A stretch of DNA of 45,789 bases from Chitinophagaceae bacterium (GTDB lineage Bacteria; Bacteroidota; Bacteroidia; Chitinophagales; Chitinophagaceae). The translations under genes were made by a program, and so were the position numbers. The DNA is taken from contig JAHEZD010000043.1 in NCBI GenBank assembly GCA_023251255.1, positions 1 to 45,789 of the forward strand, given 5' to 3'. This document shows positions 16,368 through 23,738 of the stretch, in pieces; the first letter of the stretch is position 1, and each line of letters begins with the position of its first letter. Below the pieces are notes generated by a model. It saw only the letters and a list, made by a program, of their open reading frames with translations, was not told the origin of the DNA and made no database searches.

Positions 16368-16604
16368 TTATAGCTCATCAACCCTATTCCTCAGTTTTTG
16401 AATAGCTTCTTCAAAAGGAATGGCAGAGGACGGATTGCTATTGTATTCTGCTGCCCTTTCATTCAGGATGTTCAACTCGTCCTCTGTTTCTTCAGAAAGG
16501 TTGTCCTTGTAATCATCATTTTCGATTACATCCCAGACCATTGTTAGGAGCTGTTGCCTCTCATCGGCTGTCAGCGCTTTTATATCTTCTTGGGGAATCG
16601 TCAT
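16368..16604 (-). CDS. Addiction-module component (TIGR02574-like antitoxin), orphan
   Basis: A 78-residue protein with the plan of the 'putative addiction module component' family: helix MTIPQEDIKALTADERQQLLTMVWDVIEND, then an acidic linker, then LNERAAEYNSNPSSAIPFEEAIQKLRNRV, the region that binds the toxin. In complete loci a RelE/ParE-type toxin gene follows at once. Here only 112 bases lie before the DUF3667 gene, and the one overlapping frame (33 codons) has no RelE features. So this is an antitoxin without its toxin. The longer upstream frame crosses a terminator hairpin, so the ATG at MTIPQ is the better start. Confidence 0.75.
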   Translation of the reverse strand: MTIPQEDIKALTADERQQLLTMVWDVIENDDYKDNLSEETEDELNILNERAAEYNSNPSSAIPFEEAIQKLRNRVDEL

Positions 16605-16625
16605 ACAATTACTTTCTATAAAGGT

Positions 16626-16656
16626 AAAAAAAGCCACTGAATATGCAGTGGCTTTT
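16626..16656 (-). terminator. Intrinsic terminator downstream of the RAYT gene
   Basis: An 11-bp stem AAAAGCCACTG/CAGTGGCTTTT with a 6-base loop and a run of seven T on the minus strand. It would end transcripts coming from the RAYT gene and sits just upstream of the orphan antitoxin start. Confidence 0.8.
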
Positions 16657-16724
16657 AAACGCTAAGATGTTAGATTGAGTCCCAGCGAAACTGAGACCTA
16701 CTTCAAACTGCCTTCGATAAGCGC

Positions 16725-16757
16725 AGAGTGGTTCACTCTCTTGGAGTGAACCACTCT
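16725..16757. repeat. REP-like palindrome P1
   Basis: A perfect 14-bp stem AGAGTGGTTCACTC with loop TCTTG, 10 bases downstream of the RAYT stop. The direct repeats TAAGCGC frame it on both sides. The stem core GTGGTTCAC and the loop TCTTG are shared with the palindromes on the other side of the gene. Confidence 0.85.
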
Positions 16758-16767
16758 TGGCTAAGCG

Positions 16768-17415
16768 CTACTCACTTGTATAATAGTATTCACTTTGACT
16801 TTTATGCGCCTCAATAAACTTTTCTTTGCTGCCAAACCACTCTATCACTTCCTCCCTTTTTAATTGGGTCATTTTTCCTGATAATACGGTTTGATAGGAA
16901 CTCCATTTGAACAACGTAAAATCCTTGACAAGTTTGTGTTTCAAAGCATTGGCGTGGATATATATTATTACCTGCGTAAGATGGACGTCATTTTCAATGG
17001 CAATGCGCTTAAAGGGACTGTCAAACAGATGCCCTTTCCGTTTGTGGTGGATATTGAATGAGCGCGTATAGGAAACGAAAAAGCTATTGAATTGCCGCTC
17101 CAATAGTTCATCCGTCCCAACATCTGACGATAGAAACTTGCGCTGAACAACCGTACGCGTTTCACTTGGGTTGGCTGACAGCGCATTTTTGATTGCTGAT
17201 TCCTTGTTCACTTTTATCAGGAAATACACGTGATTGTCCAGTAAGCAATAAGCATAAGTAGAGATGAACAATCCCAAGAACTGCTGGTAGCGCTTCAAGA
17301 AAAAAAGCCTGTTTTCATCTGACTTAAATAACACCTGTTCTGGCAAGCTTTTACAGACAATATGGTAGAATTTGTCGCACTCAAATGCTGCTGTTAGTTG
17401 TTTGGGAATAGGCAT
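16768..17415 (-). CDS. REP-associated tyrosine transposase (RAYT-like, Y1/IS200-type)
   Basis: A 215-residue member of the Y1 transposase superfamily. The N-terminal FYHIVCKSLPEQVLFKSDEN and YCLLDNHVYFLIKV correspond to the first strand and HUH strand of the family. RKGHLFDSPFKRIAI and YIHANALKHKLVKDFTLFKWSSY are typical of RAYTs (compare YIHxNPVKHG in relatives), and Y152 is the likely nucleophile. The second histidine of HUH is a tyrosine (H62-V63-Y64), so metal binding may be weakened. RAYTs are single-copy host-resident enzymes that recognise and cut single-stranded REP hairpins. Five matching palindromes flank the gene, one downstream and four upstream, as in other RAYT/REP loci. There are no IS-like terminal ends beyond these. 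Confidence 0.82.
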   Translation of the reverse strand: MPIPKQLTAAFECDKFYHIVCKSLPEQVLFKSDENRLFFLKRYQQFLGLFISTYAYCLLDNHVYFLIKVNKESAIKNALSANPSETRTVVQRKFLSSDVGTDELLERQFNSFFVSYTRSFNIHHKRKGHLFDSPFKRIAIENDVHLTQVIIYIHANALKHKLVKDFTLFKWSSYQTVLSGKMTQLKREEVIEWFGSKEKFIEAHKSQSEYYYTSE

Positions 17416-17442
17416 GATTAAATGTAAGAAAATACCTAAAAC

Positions 17443-17471
17443 AGTGGTTCACTTTCTTGAAGTGAGCCACT
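17443..17471. repeat. REP-like palindrome P2
   Basis: A 12-bp stem AGTGGTTCACTT/AAGTGAGCCACT with one G-T pair and loop TCTTG, 28 bases from the RAYT start codon. Confidence 0.85.
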
Positions 17472-17517
17472 ATATGCATGAACAGGACATTAGTGAACCA
17501 GTCTCCGGGAGTAAAAC

Positions 17518-17546
17518 AGTGGTTCACTTTCTTGAAGTGAGCCACT
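17518..17546. repeat. REP-like palindrome P3
   Basis: Identical to P2 in stem and loop, in the second copy of the 75-base direct repeat. Confidence 0.85.
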
Positions 17547-17606
17547 GTATGCATGAACAGGGAATTAGTGAATCAGTCTTGAATGAACCACTGTACTAAA
17601 ATAAAA

Positions 17607-17637
17607 GAGTGGTCCACTTCAAGAAAGTGAACCACTC
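17607..17637. repeat. REP-like palindrome P4 (opposite orientation)
   Basis: A 13-bp stem GAGTGGTCCACTT/AAGTGAACCACTC with one mismatch. The loop is CAAGA, the reverse complement of TCTTG, so the element is inverted relative to P1-P3. Confidence 0.85.
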
Positions 17638-17689
17638 GAACATCAACCAATTTGAACAGAGCAAACTGTATTCCCATACAGCAGCAGGA

Positions 17690-17716
17690 GTGGCTCACTC
17701 CAAGAGCGTGAACCAC
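17690..17716. repeat. REP-like palindrome P5 (degenerate, opposite orientation)
   Basis: Stem GTGGCTCAC/GTGAACCAC with one mismatch and loop TCCAAGAGC, ending one base before the leuS stop codon. It is the most diverged copy and could also act as the 3' hairpin of leuS mRNA. Confidence 0.7.
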
Positions 17717-17717
17717 G

Positions 17718-20618
17718 CTAGATTACCACATTAATCATTCTGTTTTTCACAAAGACTATTTTCTTTGGCTCCTGGCCTTTTAACCAGCTTTGTACAATTT
17801 CATTGGCTAGCACTACTGGTTCCACATCTTTCTGTTCCGCATCTATAGGGAAAGTCAATGTGGTACGCAGTTTACCGTTGATGCTCACAGGATATTCCTT
17901 GGAACTTTCGGTGGTGTAGCTGGCATTGTACACGGGGTAATCGGCATCTAGAATGCTGGTGGCATTGCCTATAGCGGCCCAAAGCTCTTCTGCAATATGT
18001 GGCGCATAAGGTGTTAATAGCACCAGTACCTGCTCCAGCACTTCTTTCTTGTTGCACTTCAAATCGGCCAGTTCATTTACGCAGACCATGAAGGCCGAAA
18101 CGGCGGTATTGTAGGAAAAGCGTTCCGTGTCTTCATCAATTTTCTTGATGGTCTTGTGCAGCACTTTCAGTTCTTCCGGCGTGGCTTGCTCATTGGTCCA
18201 AACAGGTTTGCCTTCCACGGGCTTGCCCTGGTTGAAACTGGCATCGGAATAGAACAGGCGCCATAGTTTTTTCAGGAAACGGTGCACCCCTTCGATACCC
18301 TTGGTATCCCAAGGCTTGCTGGCTTCTACAGGGCCGAGGAACATTTCGTACATGCGGAAAGTATCTGCACCGTAATTATCACAAAGCACTCTTGGGTCAA
18401 CAGTATTGAAATATCTTTTGGACATCTTTTCAGTTTCGCTTCCACAGATATATTTACCATCTTCTAACACAAAATCTGCATCAGCAAATTCTAATTTCCA
18501 CTTCTTAAACTCTTCCCTATCTAATTCATAACCATCAACGATATTTACATCAACGTGTAAAGGCACTATGTGTGAAATCCTTATATACTTACCATTATGT
18601 TCTAAAGTAATAAAGGCTTTGTTATCATTATCACCGCCACCTTTTAGCCATTGATCATAATACGTTTTCGAAACGTAAATAAGTCCAATTTCAATTCCAT
18701 CATTGATGGAACTATAAGCTGCTCTATACACAAACCTACTACTCCCCTGTATCATTCCCTGGTTCAGCAGCTTCTTAAACGGCTCATCAAAACCAATATA
18801 ACCCAAGTCGTATAACACTTTCGTCCACATACGGCTATACAGTAAATGCCCTACGGCATGTTCGGTACCACCAATGTACAGGTCCACGCTGTTCCAGTAA
18901 TCGCTCACCTTCCTGTCAACAAAAGTCTCCACATTATGCGGGTCCATATAGCGCAGGAAATACCAACTGCTGCCAGCATAACCGGGCATGGTAGATGTTT
19001 CACGCCTACCTTCAGGCGTGTTTACCCATTCCGTAATATTGGCTAATGGACCTTCGCCTTCCGGACCCGGCCCATACTTTTCTACGTGTGGCAATTCCAG
19101 CGGCAACTCATTTTCGCTAAGTGGCTTGGCAATGCCATCCTTCCAAATAATGGGGAATGGTTCACCCCAATAACGTTGGCGGCTGAAGCCGGCATCACGC
19201 ATTTTATAGTTTACCTTCCGCTTCCCAATTCCCAATTCCTCCATTTTACTAATTCCTCCCCCTATGGCATCCTTCATCAACAATCCGTTCAGGAAACCAC
19301 TGTTTTCCAAGATAGCTTCCTTGGTGGGGTTGGCCTCCTTGCCATTGAAATACTCGCCAATGATATTGGTAATGGGAATATTGAAATGCTGGGCAAACTT
19401 GAAATCTCGTTCATCTCCACAGGGCACGGCCATGATGGCCCCGGTGCCATAACCCGCCAGCACATATTCACTGATCCAAATAGGAATCTGCTTGCCGTCA
19501 AACGGGTTAATGGCATAAGCTCCTGTAAATACACCAGAAATATTCTTCTCAGCCTGGCGCTCACGGTCGCTCCTGCTTTTTACATACGTAATGTATTCTT
19601 CCACTGCCTGTTGCTGTTCGGCACTGGTAATACTTTCAATCAGTTCATGTTCCGGGGCCACCACCATAAAGTCCACACCAAAAATGGTATCGGGACGGGT
19701 GGTGTAAACAGTGAGTTCCTTGCTATCGGCTGCGGACTGTGGACTGTGGACCTTGAAGCTTATCTCCGCCCCTTCGCTCCTACCAATCCAGTTGCGCTGC
19801 ATTTCCTTCATACTATCGCTAAAGTCCACCGTTTCCAGTCCCTGCAACAGCCTGTCAGCATAAGCAGTGATGCGCAGGTACCATTGCCTCATTTTCTTCT
19901 TGATAACAGGGTGTCCGCCACGCTCGCTTACGCCGTTTACCACTTCATCATTGGCCAGTACGGTTCCCAATGCTTCGCACCAGTTCACTTCACCAAAGGA
20001 GGAGAAAGCCAAACGGCGTTTCATCAAGATTTCTTCTTTTTCCAGTTCAGAAAAAGCATTCCATTGCTCAGCAGTAAAGCTGACGGCCGAATGCTCAATG
20101 CCTAATGCTGTAGAACCTTCAACTTCAAGAAGGGCTATCAATTGCATTATGCTTTCCGCCTTTTGCGTTTTGCTATTGTACCAGCTACTGTACAGTTCCA
20201 GGAATATTTTCTGTGTCCACTTGTAATAGTTCGGGTCGCTGGTCTGCACTTCCCGTTCCCAATCGTAGCAGAAGCCAATCTTGTCCAACTGGCTCTTGAA
20301 AGTGGCAATATTTTTTTGGGTGGTTTCAGCAGGGTGCTGACCGGTTTCCAAAGCATACTGCTCCGCAGGCAGGCCAAAACTGTCAAAACCCATGGGGTGC
20401 AGTACATTGAACCCCTTCAATCTCTTGTACCTGCTGTAAATATCACTGGCTATATAACCCAATGGATGTCCCACATGCAGACCTGCACCACTTGGGTAGG
20501 GGAACATGTCCAGCACATAATACTTGGGCTTGGTGGACTCATTGGATACTTGGTACACCTTATCGGCTTTCCACTTTTCCTGCCATTTCTTTTCTATCTC
20601 ACGAAACTTGTATTCCAT
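17718..20618 (-). CDS. leuS: Leucyl-tRNA synthetase LeuS
   Basis: This class I synthetase charges tRNA-Leu in the cytosol. The 966-residue protein has the HIGH-type motif HVGHP near residue 49 (PYPSGAGLHVGHPLGYIASD). The editing domain includes TTRPDTIFGVDFMV, and RQRYWGEPFP marks the return to the catalytic core. The second signature is KMSKR (instead of KMSKS) near 729. The anticodon-binding domain follows with LLTPYAPHIAEELW. Two segments are encoded by repeat words: HSPQSAADSKEL near 292-303 (GGACTGTGGACTGTGG on the plus strand) and SKMEELGIGK near 460 (CCCAATTCCCAATTCC). Both keep the frame. The linker before KMSK (FVYRAAYSSIND...) is longer than in many relatives. A REP-like hairpin directly follows the stop. 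Confidence 0.97.
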   Translation of the reverse strand: MEYKFREIEKKWQEKWKADKVYQVSNESTKPKYYVLDMFPYPSGAGLHVGHPLGYIASDIYSRYKRLKGFNVLHPMGFDSFGLPAEQYALETGQHPAETTQKNIATFKSQLDKIGFCYDWEREVQTSDPNYYKWTQKIFLELYSSWYNSKTQKAESIMQLIALLEVEGSTALGIEHSAVSFTAEQWNAFSELEKEEILMKRRLAFSSFGEVNWCEALGTVLANDEVVNGVSERGGHPVIKKKMRQWYLRITAYADRLLQGLETVDFSDSMKEMQRNWIGRSEGAEISFKVHSPQSAADSKELTVYTTRPDTIFGVDFMVVAPEHELIESITSAEQQQAVEEYITYVKSRSDRERQAEKNISGVFTGAYAINPFDGKQIPIWISEYVLAGYGTGAIMAVPCGDERDFKFAQHFNIPITNIIGEYFNGKEANPTKEAILENSGFLNGLLMKDAIGGGISKMEELGIGKRKVNYKMRDAGFSRQRYWGEPFPIIWKDGIAKPLSENELPLELPHVEKYGPGPEGEGPLANITEWVNTPEGRRETSTMPGYAGSSWYFLRYMDPHNVETFVDRKVSDYWNSVDLYIGGTEHAVGHLLYSRMWTKVLYDLGYIGFDEPFKKLLNQGMIQGSSRFVYRAAYSSINDGIEIGLIYVSKTYYDQWLKGGGDNDNKAFITLEHNGKYIRISHIVPLHVDVNIVDGYELDREEFKKWKLEFADADFVLEDGKYICGSETEKMSKRYFNTVDPRVLCDNYGADTFRMYEMFLGPVEASKPWDTKGIEGVHRFLKKLWRLFYSDASFNQGKPVEGKPVWTNEQATPEELKVLHKTIKKIDEDTERFSYNTAVSAFMVCVNELADLKCNKKEVLEQVLVLLTPYAPHIAEELWAAIGNATSILDADYPVYNASYTTESSKEYPVSINGKLRTTLTFPIDAEQKDVEPVVLANEIVQSWLKGQEPKKIVFVKNRMINVVI
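19221..19258. repeat. Short 'word' repeat inside leuS (CCCAATT family)
   Basis: Tandem CCCAATTCCCAATTCC then CTAATTCCTCCCCC. In the leuS frame it encodes GGGISKMEELGIGK, next to the conserved RKVNYK, so it may simply be a chance run at a conserved spot. Confidence 0.4.
19728..19752. repeat. Short 'word' repeat inside leuS (GGACTGT family)
   Basis: GCGGACTGTGGACTGTGGA is a tandem of a 7-base word. In the leuS frame it adds HSPQSAA in a variable loop of the editing domain, just before the conserved VYTTRPDT. Confidence 0.6.
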
Positions 20619-20621
20619 CTT

Positions 20622-20660
20622 AATGATGTATGATTGTTGATTGGTAATGTATGATTTGGC
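20622..20660. repeat. Short 'word' repeat upstream of leuS (ATGATTGTTGATT family)
   Basis: ATGTATGATTGTTGATTGG and AATGTATGATTTGG, imperfect copies in the leuS leader. The core GATTGTTGATTG also occurs, inverted, upstream of queE. Confidence 0.6.
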
Positions 20661-20880
20661 TGGCCAGCTTTAGAATCCGGAACCGCAAATTGGCTGGAAA
20701 CGTAAACCGCTAACGAACTATGTTCGGACTCCCCCAACTAACGGCTCCCTGCTCAATTATTCTTATCCGTAAATGGCATCGCCGTAGTTGCCACATCATT
20801 CTTTTTCTTCTAACAAAACTTTAACCCATAACATGCAGCAGCACTATAATTCAGGTGAACAAATCATCGTTAGAGTGTGT

Positions 20881-20909
20881 GCAAATGTAGGTGATTGCAT
20901 TACATTTGC
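20881..20909. promoter_or_regulatory. Inverted repeat GCAAATGTA-N11-TACATTTGC with divergent -7 boxes
   Basis: Perfect 9-bp arms, each a TACATTTG -7 consensus on its own strand. The plus-strand box at 20901-20908 is well placed for ftsX, with a leader of about 23 bases. The minus-strand box points to leuS. The dyad may alternatively be an operator. Confidence 0.55.
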
Positions 20910-20937
20910 AGCCGTCGCAAACCTCTAAAATCAAATC

Positions 20938-21813
20938 ATGGCAACAGCAGGAAAGTCTTCTTTGAAACGCAGCAGCCCAAGCTATGTAAACAGCATTGTG
21001 GGTGTGGCGCTCGTACTTTTGATGATGGGAATCATGGGATGGTTCTTCCTGAACCTGAAACAGGTGAGTACCGTTTTCAAGGAAAAAATCCCCGTAAGTG
21101 CCTACCTGCGCACCCTGAACAAGGATACCATCGGCAGCATACAGAAGTACATTGCTTCTCAGCCCTATTCCAAGGAAGTAATCTATACCGATAAGGCCAA
21201 GGCCAAGGAAATTTACAATAAGGAGAACAATGAGAACTGGGACAAGGTACTTAATGAAAACCCCCTACCGGAGAGCATTGATTTTTTCGTCAAGGCCCAG
21301 TATGTGAACAAGGACAGTATGCAGAACATTGTGAGCGACATTAACAAACTCTTCGGCAACCAAATTACGGAAATACAGTACCAGCCGTCACTCGTGAACC
21401 AGTTGGAGAACAATGCCTCCAAGGTTGGACTGGTATGCCTGGTCATTGCCATCATACTTTGCATCATCGTAATCGTGAGTATCGACAATACCATTAAATT
21501 GGCCATGTTCAGCAACCGTTTCCTTATTAAGACCATGCAAATGGTGGGTGCCACCCGGAGCTTCATTGCCAAGCCCATGAATATCCGGGCCATCATCAAT
21601 GGGCTGATCAGTGGGGGCATTGCTGTATTGTTGATGTTTGTACTGATTGGCTGGTCGGAAAACCAGTTCCCTGAACTGAAGCAGATCCGCGATACCAAAT
21701 TGACCATTACCTTATTTGGGGGAATGTTGATTGTGGGCGTTTTGATATCCTGGTTCAGTACACAAAGAAGCGTGCTGAAATATTTGAAAATGAAACTGGA
21801 TGATCTGTATTAA
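20938..21813 (+). CDS. ftsX: Cell division protein FtsX
   Basis: FtsX is the permease-like half of FtsEX, which controls peptidoglycan hydrolases at the division site. The 291-residue protein has the standard layout: a cytosolic lead, a first membrane helix at about 19-41 (VNSIVGVALVLLMMGIMGWFFL) and a periplasmic domain at about 45-155 (IPVSAYLRTLNKDTIGS). Three more helices at about 165-285 include SIDNTIKLAMFSNRFLIKTMQMVGATRSFI, the conserved FtsX loop. The order ftsX, DUF3098 gene, uppP is a common Bacteroidota arrangement. ftsE is not in the window. Confidence 0.95.
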   Translation: MATAGKSSLKRSSPSYVNSIVGVALVLLMMGIMGWFFLNLKQVSTVFKEKIPVSAYLRTLNKDTIGSIQKYIASQPYSKEVIYTDKAKAKEIYNKENNENWDKVLNENPLPESIDFFVKAQYVNKDSMQNIVSDINKLFGNQITEIQYQPSLVNQLENNASKVGLVCLVIAIILCIIVIVSIDNTIKLAMFSNRFLIKTMQMVGATRSFIAKPMNIRAIINGLISGGIAVLLMFVLIGWSENQFPELKQIRDTKLTITLFGGMLIVGVLISWFSTQRSVLKYLKMKLDDLY

Positions 21814-21872
21814 GCTAAAGGCTGCGGGCTGAAAGCCTAACGCTTTTTGCATTTGGCTTTTAGCATTTCGCC
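21811..21872. repeat. Short 'word' repeat after ftsX (AAGGCT/GGCTGAAAGCC family)
   Basis: TAAGCTAAAGGCTGCGGGC, CTGAAAGCCTAACGC and TTTGGCTTTTAGCATTTCGCC begin inside the ftsX stop codon. The words resemble those at the folD stop and in queE. Confidence 0.55.
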
Positions 21873-21909
21873 TCAAAACCCTATATTGCACTTCTCAAAA
21901 TACCAAACA

Positions 21910-22161
21910 ATGAGCAACAAAACAACCACCACCGACACCTCCCTTTTTACCAAGGAAAATTATATCTGGATGGGTATCGGCGCAGCTATTATCGCATTGG
22001 GCATGTTCCTGATGAGTGGCGGCAAGAACCAAGACCCCAATGTTTTTGATTACAATGTGGTGTACAGCACCACACGTATTACGGTAGCTCCTATCTTGAT
22101 CCTATTGGGATTTGTGGTGGAGATATATGCCATTTTCAAGAAGTCAAAATCAGCAGCCTAA
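21910..22161 (+). CDS. DUF3098 membrane protein
   Basis: An 83-residue protein with two membrane helices (about 18-37 and 53-74). NYIWMGIGAAIIALGMFLMSGG and YSTTRITVAPILILLGFVVEIYAIF match DUF3098, a family found between ftsX and uppP in Bacteroidota. The ATG at MSNKTTT is preferred; the upstream frame lies in the word repeat. Function unknown; the context suggests envelope or division. Confidence 0.9.
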   Translation: MSNKTTTTDTSLFTKENYIWMGIGAAIIALGMFLMSGGKNQDPNVFDYNVVYSTTRITVAPILILLGFVVEIYAIFKKSKSAA

Positions 22162-22245
22162 TTTGTTGTTTCCTTAATCATATTCAAAGCGGTGTCCATC
22201 ACCGCTTTTTTGTTCCTTTACTTTTTTAAACCCAAAGTACAGTTC

Positions 22246-23127
22246 ATGGATAGTTTACAGTCAATTGTTATTGCCATTTTGGAAGGGCTTACCGAGTTCC
22301 TGCCTATTTCATCTACGGCCCACATGAAGATTGCCAACCCAATTCTGCATGTTCAGCAAAATGCCTTCACGGATATGTTTGAAGTGGTCATTCAATTGGC
22401 GGCCATCTTGAGTGTCGTAACTGTTTACTGGCAAAAGTTCTTCGATTTCAAGAAAATAAAGTTTTATACCAAACTTATCGTGGCAGTGGTACCTGCACTG
22501 GTTTTTGGTATCCTATTAAAGAAGCATATTGATGCAGCTTTGGACAACCTTACCTTCATTGCGGGTGTAATGATTGGTGGGGGTATCATCCTTTTGTTCA
22601 TTGATAAGCTGTTTACGAAAACCATCATTCAGGATGATGACAAAATCACGTATCCCAAGGCCTTTGTAATAGGTTGCTTCCAAGTATTGAGCATTGTGTT
22701 CCCCGGTCTCAGCAGAAGTGCTGCCACCATTATTGGGGGCATGCAGCAGAAGCTTTCCAGGAAGCTGGCTGCTGAATTTTCCTTTTTCCTGGCAGTGCCC
22801 ACCATGGTTGCTGCGTCTGCCAAAAGTTTACTGGATGCCTGCAAGAAAAACTATTTCACCATCAACCATATCTCACAGGAGCAATCGGAAACAGTAAAGC
22901 CACATTTGAAGGAAATTTTTTCAAAGCAGAACCTATCGGACCTGTTCAATCAGCATAACCTGCAAACATTTGCCATTGGCTGTATCATAGCCTATATAGT
23001 GGCATTGCTTTCCATTCGCTTCATGATTGGTTATTTGCAGAAACATGGCTTCAAGATATTTGGATGGTACAGGATTGCATTGGGCCTTACTGTATTGGTC
23101 CTGATCTATTTCGGTTACCTGAAATAA
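22246..23127 (+). CDS. uppP: Undecaprenyl-diphosphatase UppP (BacA)
   Basis: UppP removes a phosphate from undecaprenyl diphosphate, recycling the lipid carrier for cell-wall synthesis and giving bacitracin tolerance. The 293-residue integral membrane protein carries both family signatures: EGLTEFLPISSTAHM near the N-terminus and FPGLSRSAATIIGG in the middle. About eight helices are visible. A 40-residue insertion-like loop (KKNYFTINHISQEQ...LSDLFNQHN) precedes the last two helices, slightly longer than in E. coli. The start is the ATG at MDSLQSI. In many relatives truB follows; here an unrelated lipoprotein gene does. Confidence 0.95.
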   Translation: MDSLQSIVIAILEGLTEFLPISSTAHMKIANPILHVQQNAFTDMFEVVIQLAAILSVVTVYWQKFFDFKKIKFYTKLIVAVVPALVFGILLKKHIDAALDNLTFIAGVMIGGGIILLFIDKLFTKTIIQDDDKITYPKAFVIGCFQVLSIVFPGLSRSAATIIGGMQQKLSRKLAAEFSFFLAVPTMVAASAKSLLDACKKNYFTINHISQEQSETVKPHLKEIFSKQNLSDLFNQHNLQTFAIGCIIAYIVALLSIRFMIGYLQKHGFKIFGWYRIALGLTVLVLIYFGYLK

Positions 23128-23196
23128 ATACCCACTTCCCCTTATAGGTCCTTGCAGGAATCTTTTTCATATTGTGTGTTCAAAACAAACATGCTG

Positions 23197-23640
23197 ATGA
23201 AAAAGATTTTTTTATGTATAAGTATTGCTATTACCCTGGTCATGGCTTCTTGCAATATATTTTCCCCCTATGGCAAGGCCATTAAAATAAATGACAGCCT
23301 TGAAGTATTTATAAAAGGCGACAGTACCACCGAAACAGATGCAAAAAAATTGGGCACTTATTTGGCTGATTTATGGAAGGAAGACAAGAACCATAAGTCC
23401 ATCCAACTCATAAAGGAGAAGGATCTTTATACCATAAAAATGGTAGCCAATGAAAAAGTACTGCAAGCAGACCCTGCACTTGAATCCGCATTTGGTATCG
23501 TAAGGGCATTGATAGAAGAAAATGTCTATAAAGGGAGCAAGGTGAGATTGATCTTAACAGATGATAAATTCAAGGACATCAAAACCTTTGATGGCAGCAC
23601 CGATATGCCAACGGCAACAAAAGACTCCATCAACAAATAG
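23197..23640 (+). CDS. Small lipoprotein of unknown function
   Basis: A 147-residue protein with a type II signal peptide (MKKIFLCISIAITLVMASC); the lipobox VMASC places it on the membrane by a lipidated cysteine. The mature part is alpha/beta with a helix DAKKLGTYLADLWKED, strand DLYTIKMVAN and helix ESAFGIVRALIEENVY. An ATG two codons earlier is also possible. It resembles no family that I can name. A strong terminator follows, so it ends the ftsX-uppP run or stands alone. Confidence 0.75.
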   Translation: MKKIFLCISIAITLVMASCNIFSPYGKAIKINDSLEVFIKGDSTTETDAKKLGTYLADLWKEDKNHKSIQLIKEKDLYTIKMVANEKVLQADPALESAFGIVRALIEENVYKGSKVRLILTDDKFKDIKTFDGSTDMPTATKDSINK

Positions 23641-23661
23641 CACTGACCGTACCCTTTTCCG

Positions 23662-23694
23662 AAGCACTGCAAACAGTTTGCAGTGCTTTCTTTT
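23662..23694 (+). terminator. Intrinsic terminator after lipoprotein gene
   Basis: A 12-bp perfect stem AAGCACTGCAAA with loop CAG, followed by TTCTTTTTT. Confidence 0.9.
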
Positions 23695-23738
23695 TTCTAC
23701 CACTTGAAATGCTATCTTTAAAATCCAAAACCAATTGC

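Larger units (their letters stand above)
17437..17579. repeat. Direct repeat, 75-bp period, two copies, each with a REP palindrome
   Basis: Two 68-base copies with four mismatches, spaced 75 bases apart. Each contains a palindrome (AGTGGTTCACTT, loop TCTTG) and then TATGCATGAACAGG and ATTAGTGAA. The unit resembles a BIME, that is, a REP plus linker duplicated in tandem. Confidence 0.85.
20619..20937. other. Divergent leuS-ftsX intergenic region
   Basis: A 319-base gap. Next to leuS lies a word repeat; the middle shows nothing I can name; next to ftsX a 9-bp inverted repeat contains outward-facing TACATTTG boxes on both strands. The long leader this implies for leuS (over 200 bases) shows no T-box features that I can recognise. 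Confidence 0.6.

Noticed and set aside
16277-16378. A 33-codon frame overlapping the antitoxin stop as a toxin gene
   Set aside because: Too short for RelE/ParE and lacks any of their conserved residues.
17437-17579. CRISPR-like direct repeats
   Set aside because: Only two copies with a 75-base period, palindromic cores, no spacers of uniform size and no cas genes; the RAYT next door explains them.
19086-20105. A 339-codon open frame antisense to leuS
   Set aside because: Long but fully antisense to a conserved gene; its composition mirrors leuS codons and it shows no protein-family features.
20619-20880. T-box or amino-acid-responsive leader for leuS
   Set aside because: No T-box sequence (AGGGTGG-like) or antiterminator fold visible, and T-boxes are not expected in Bacteroidota.
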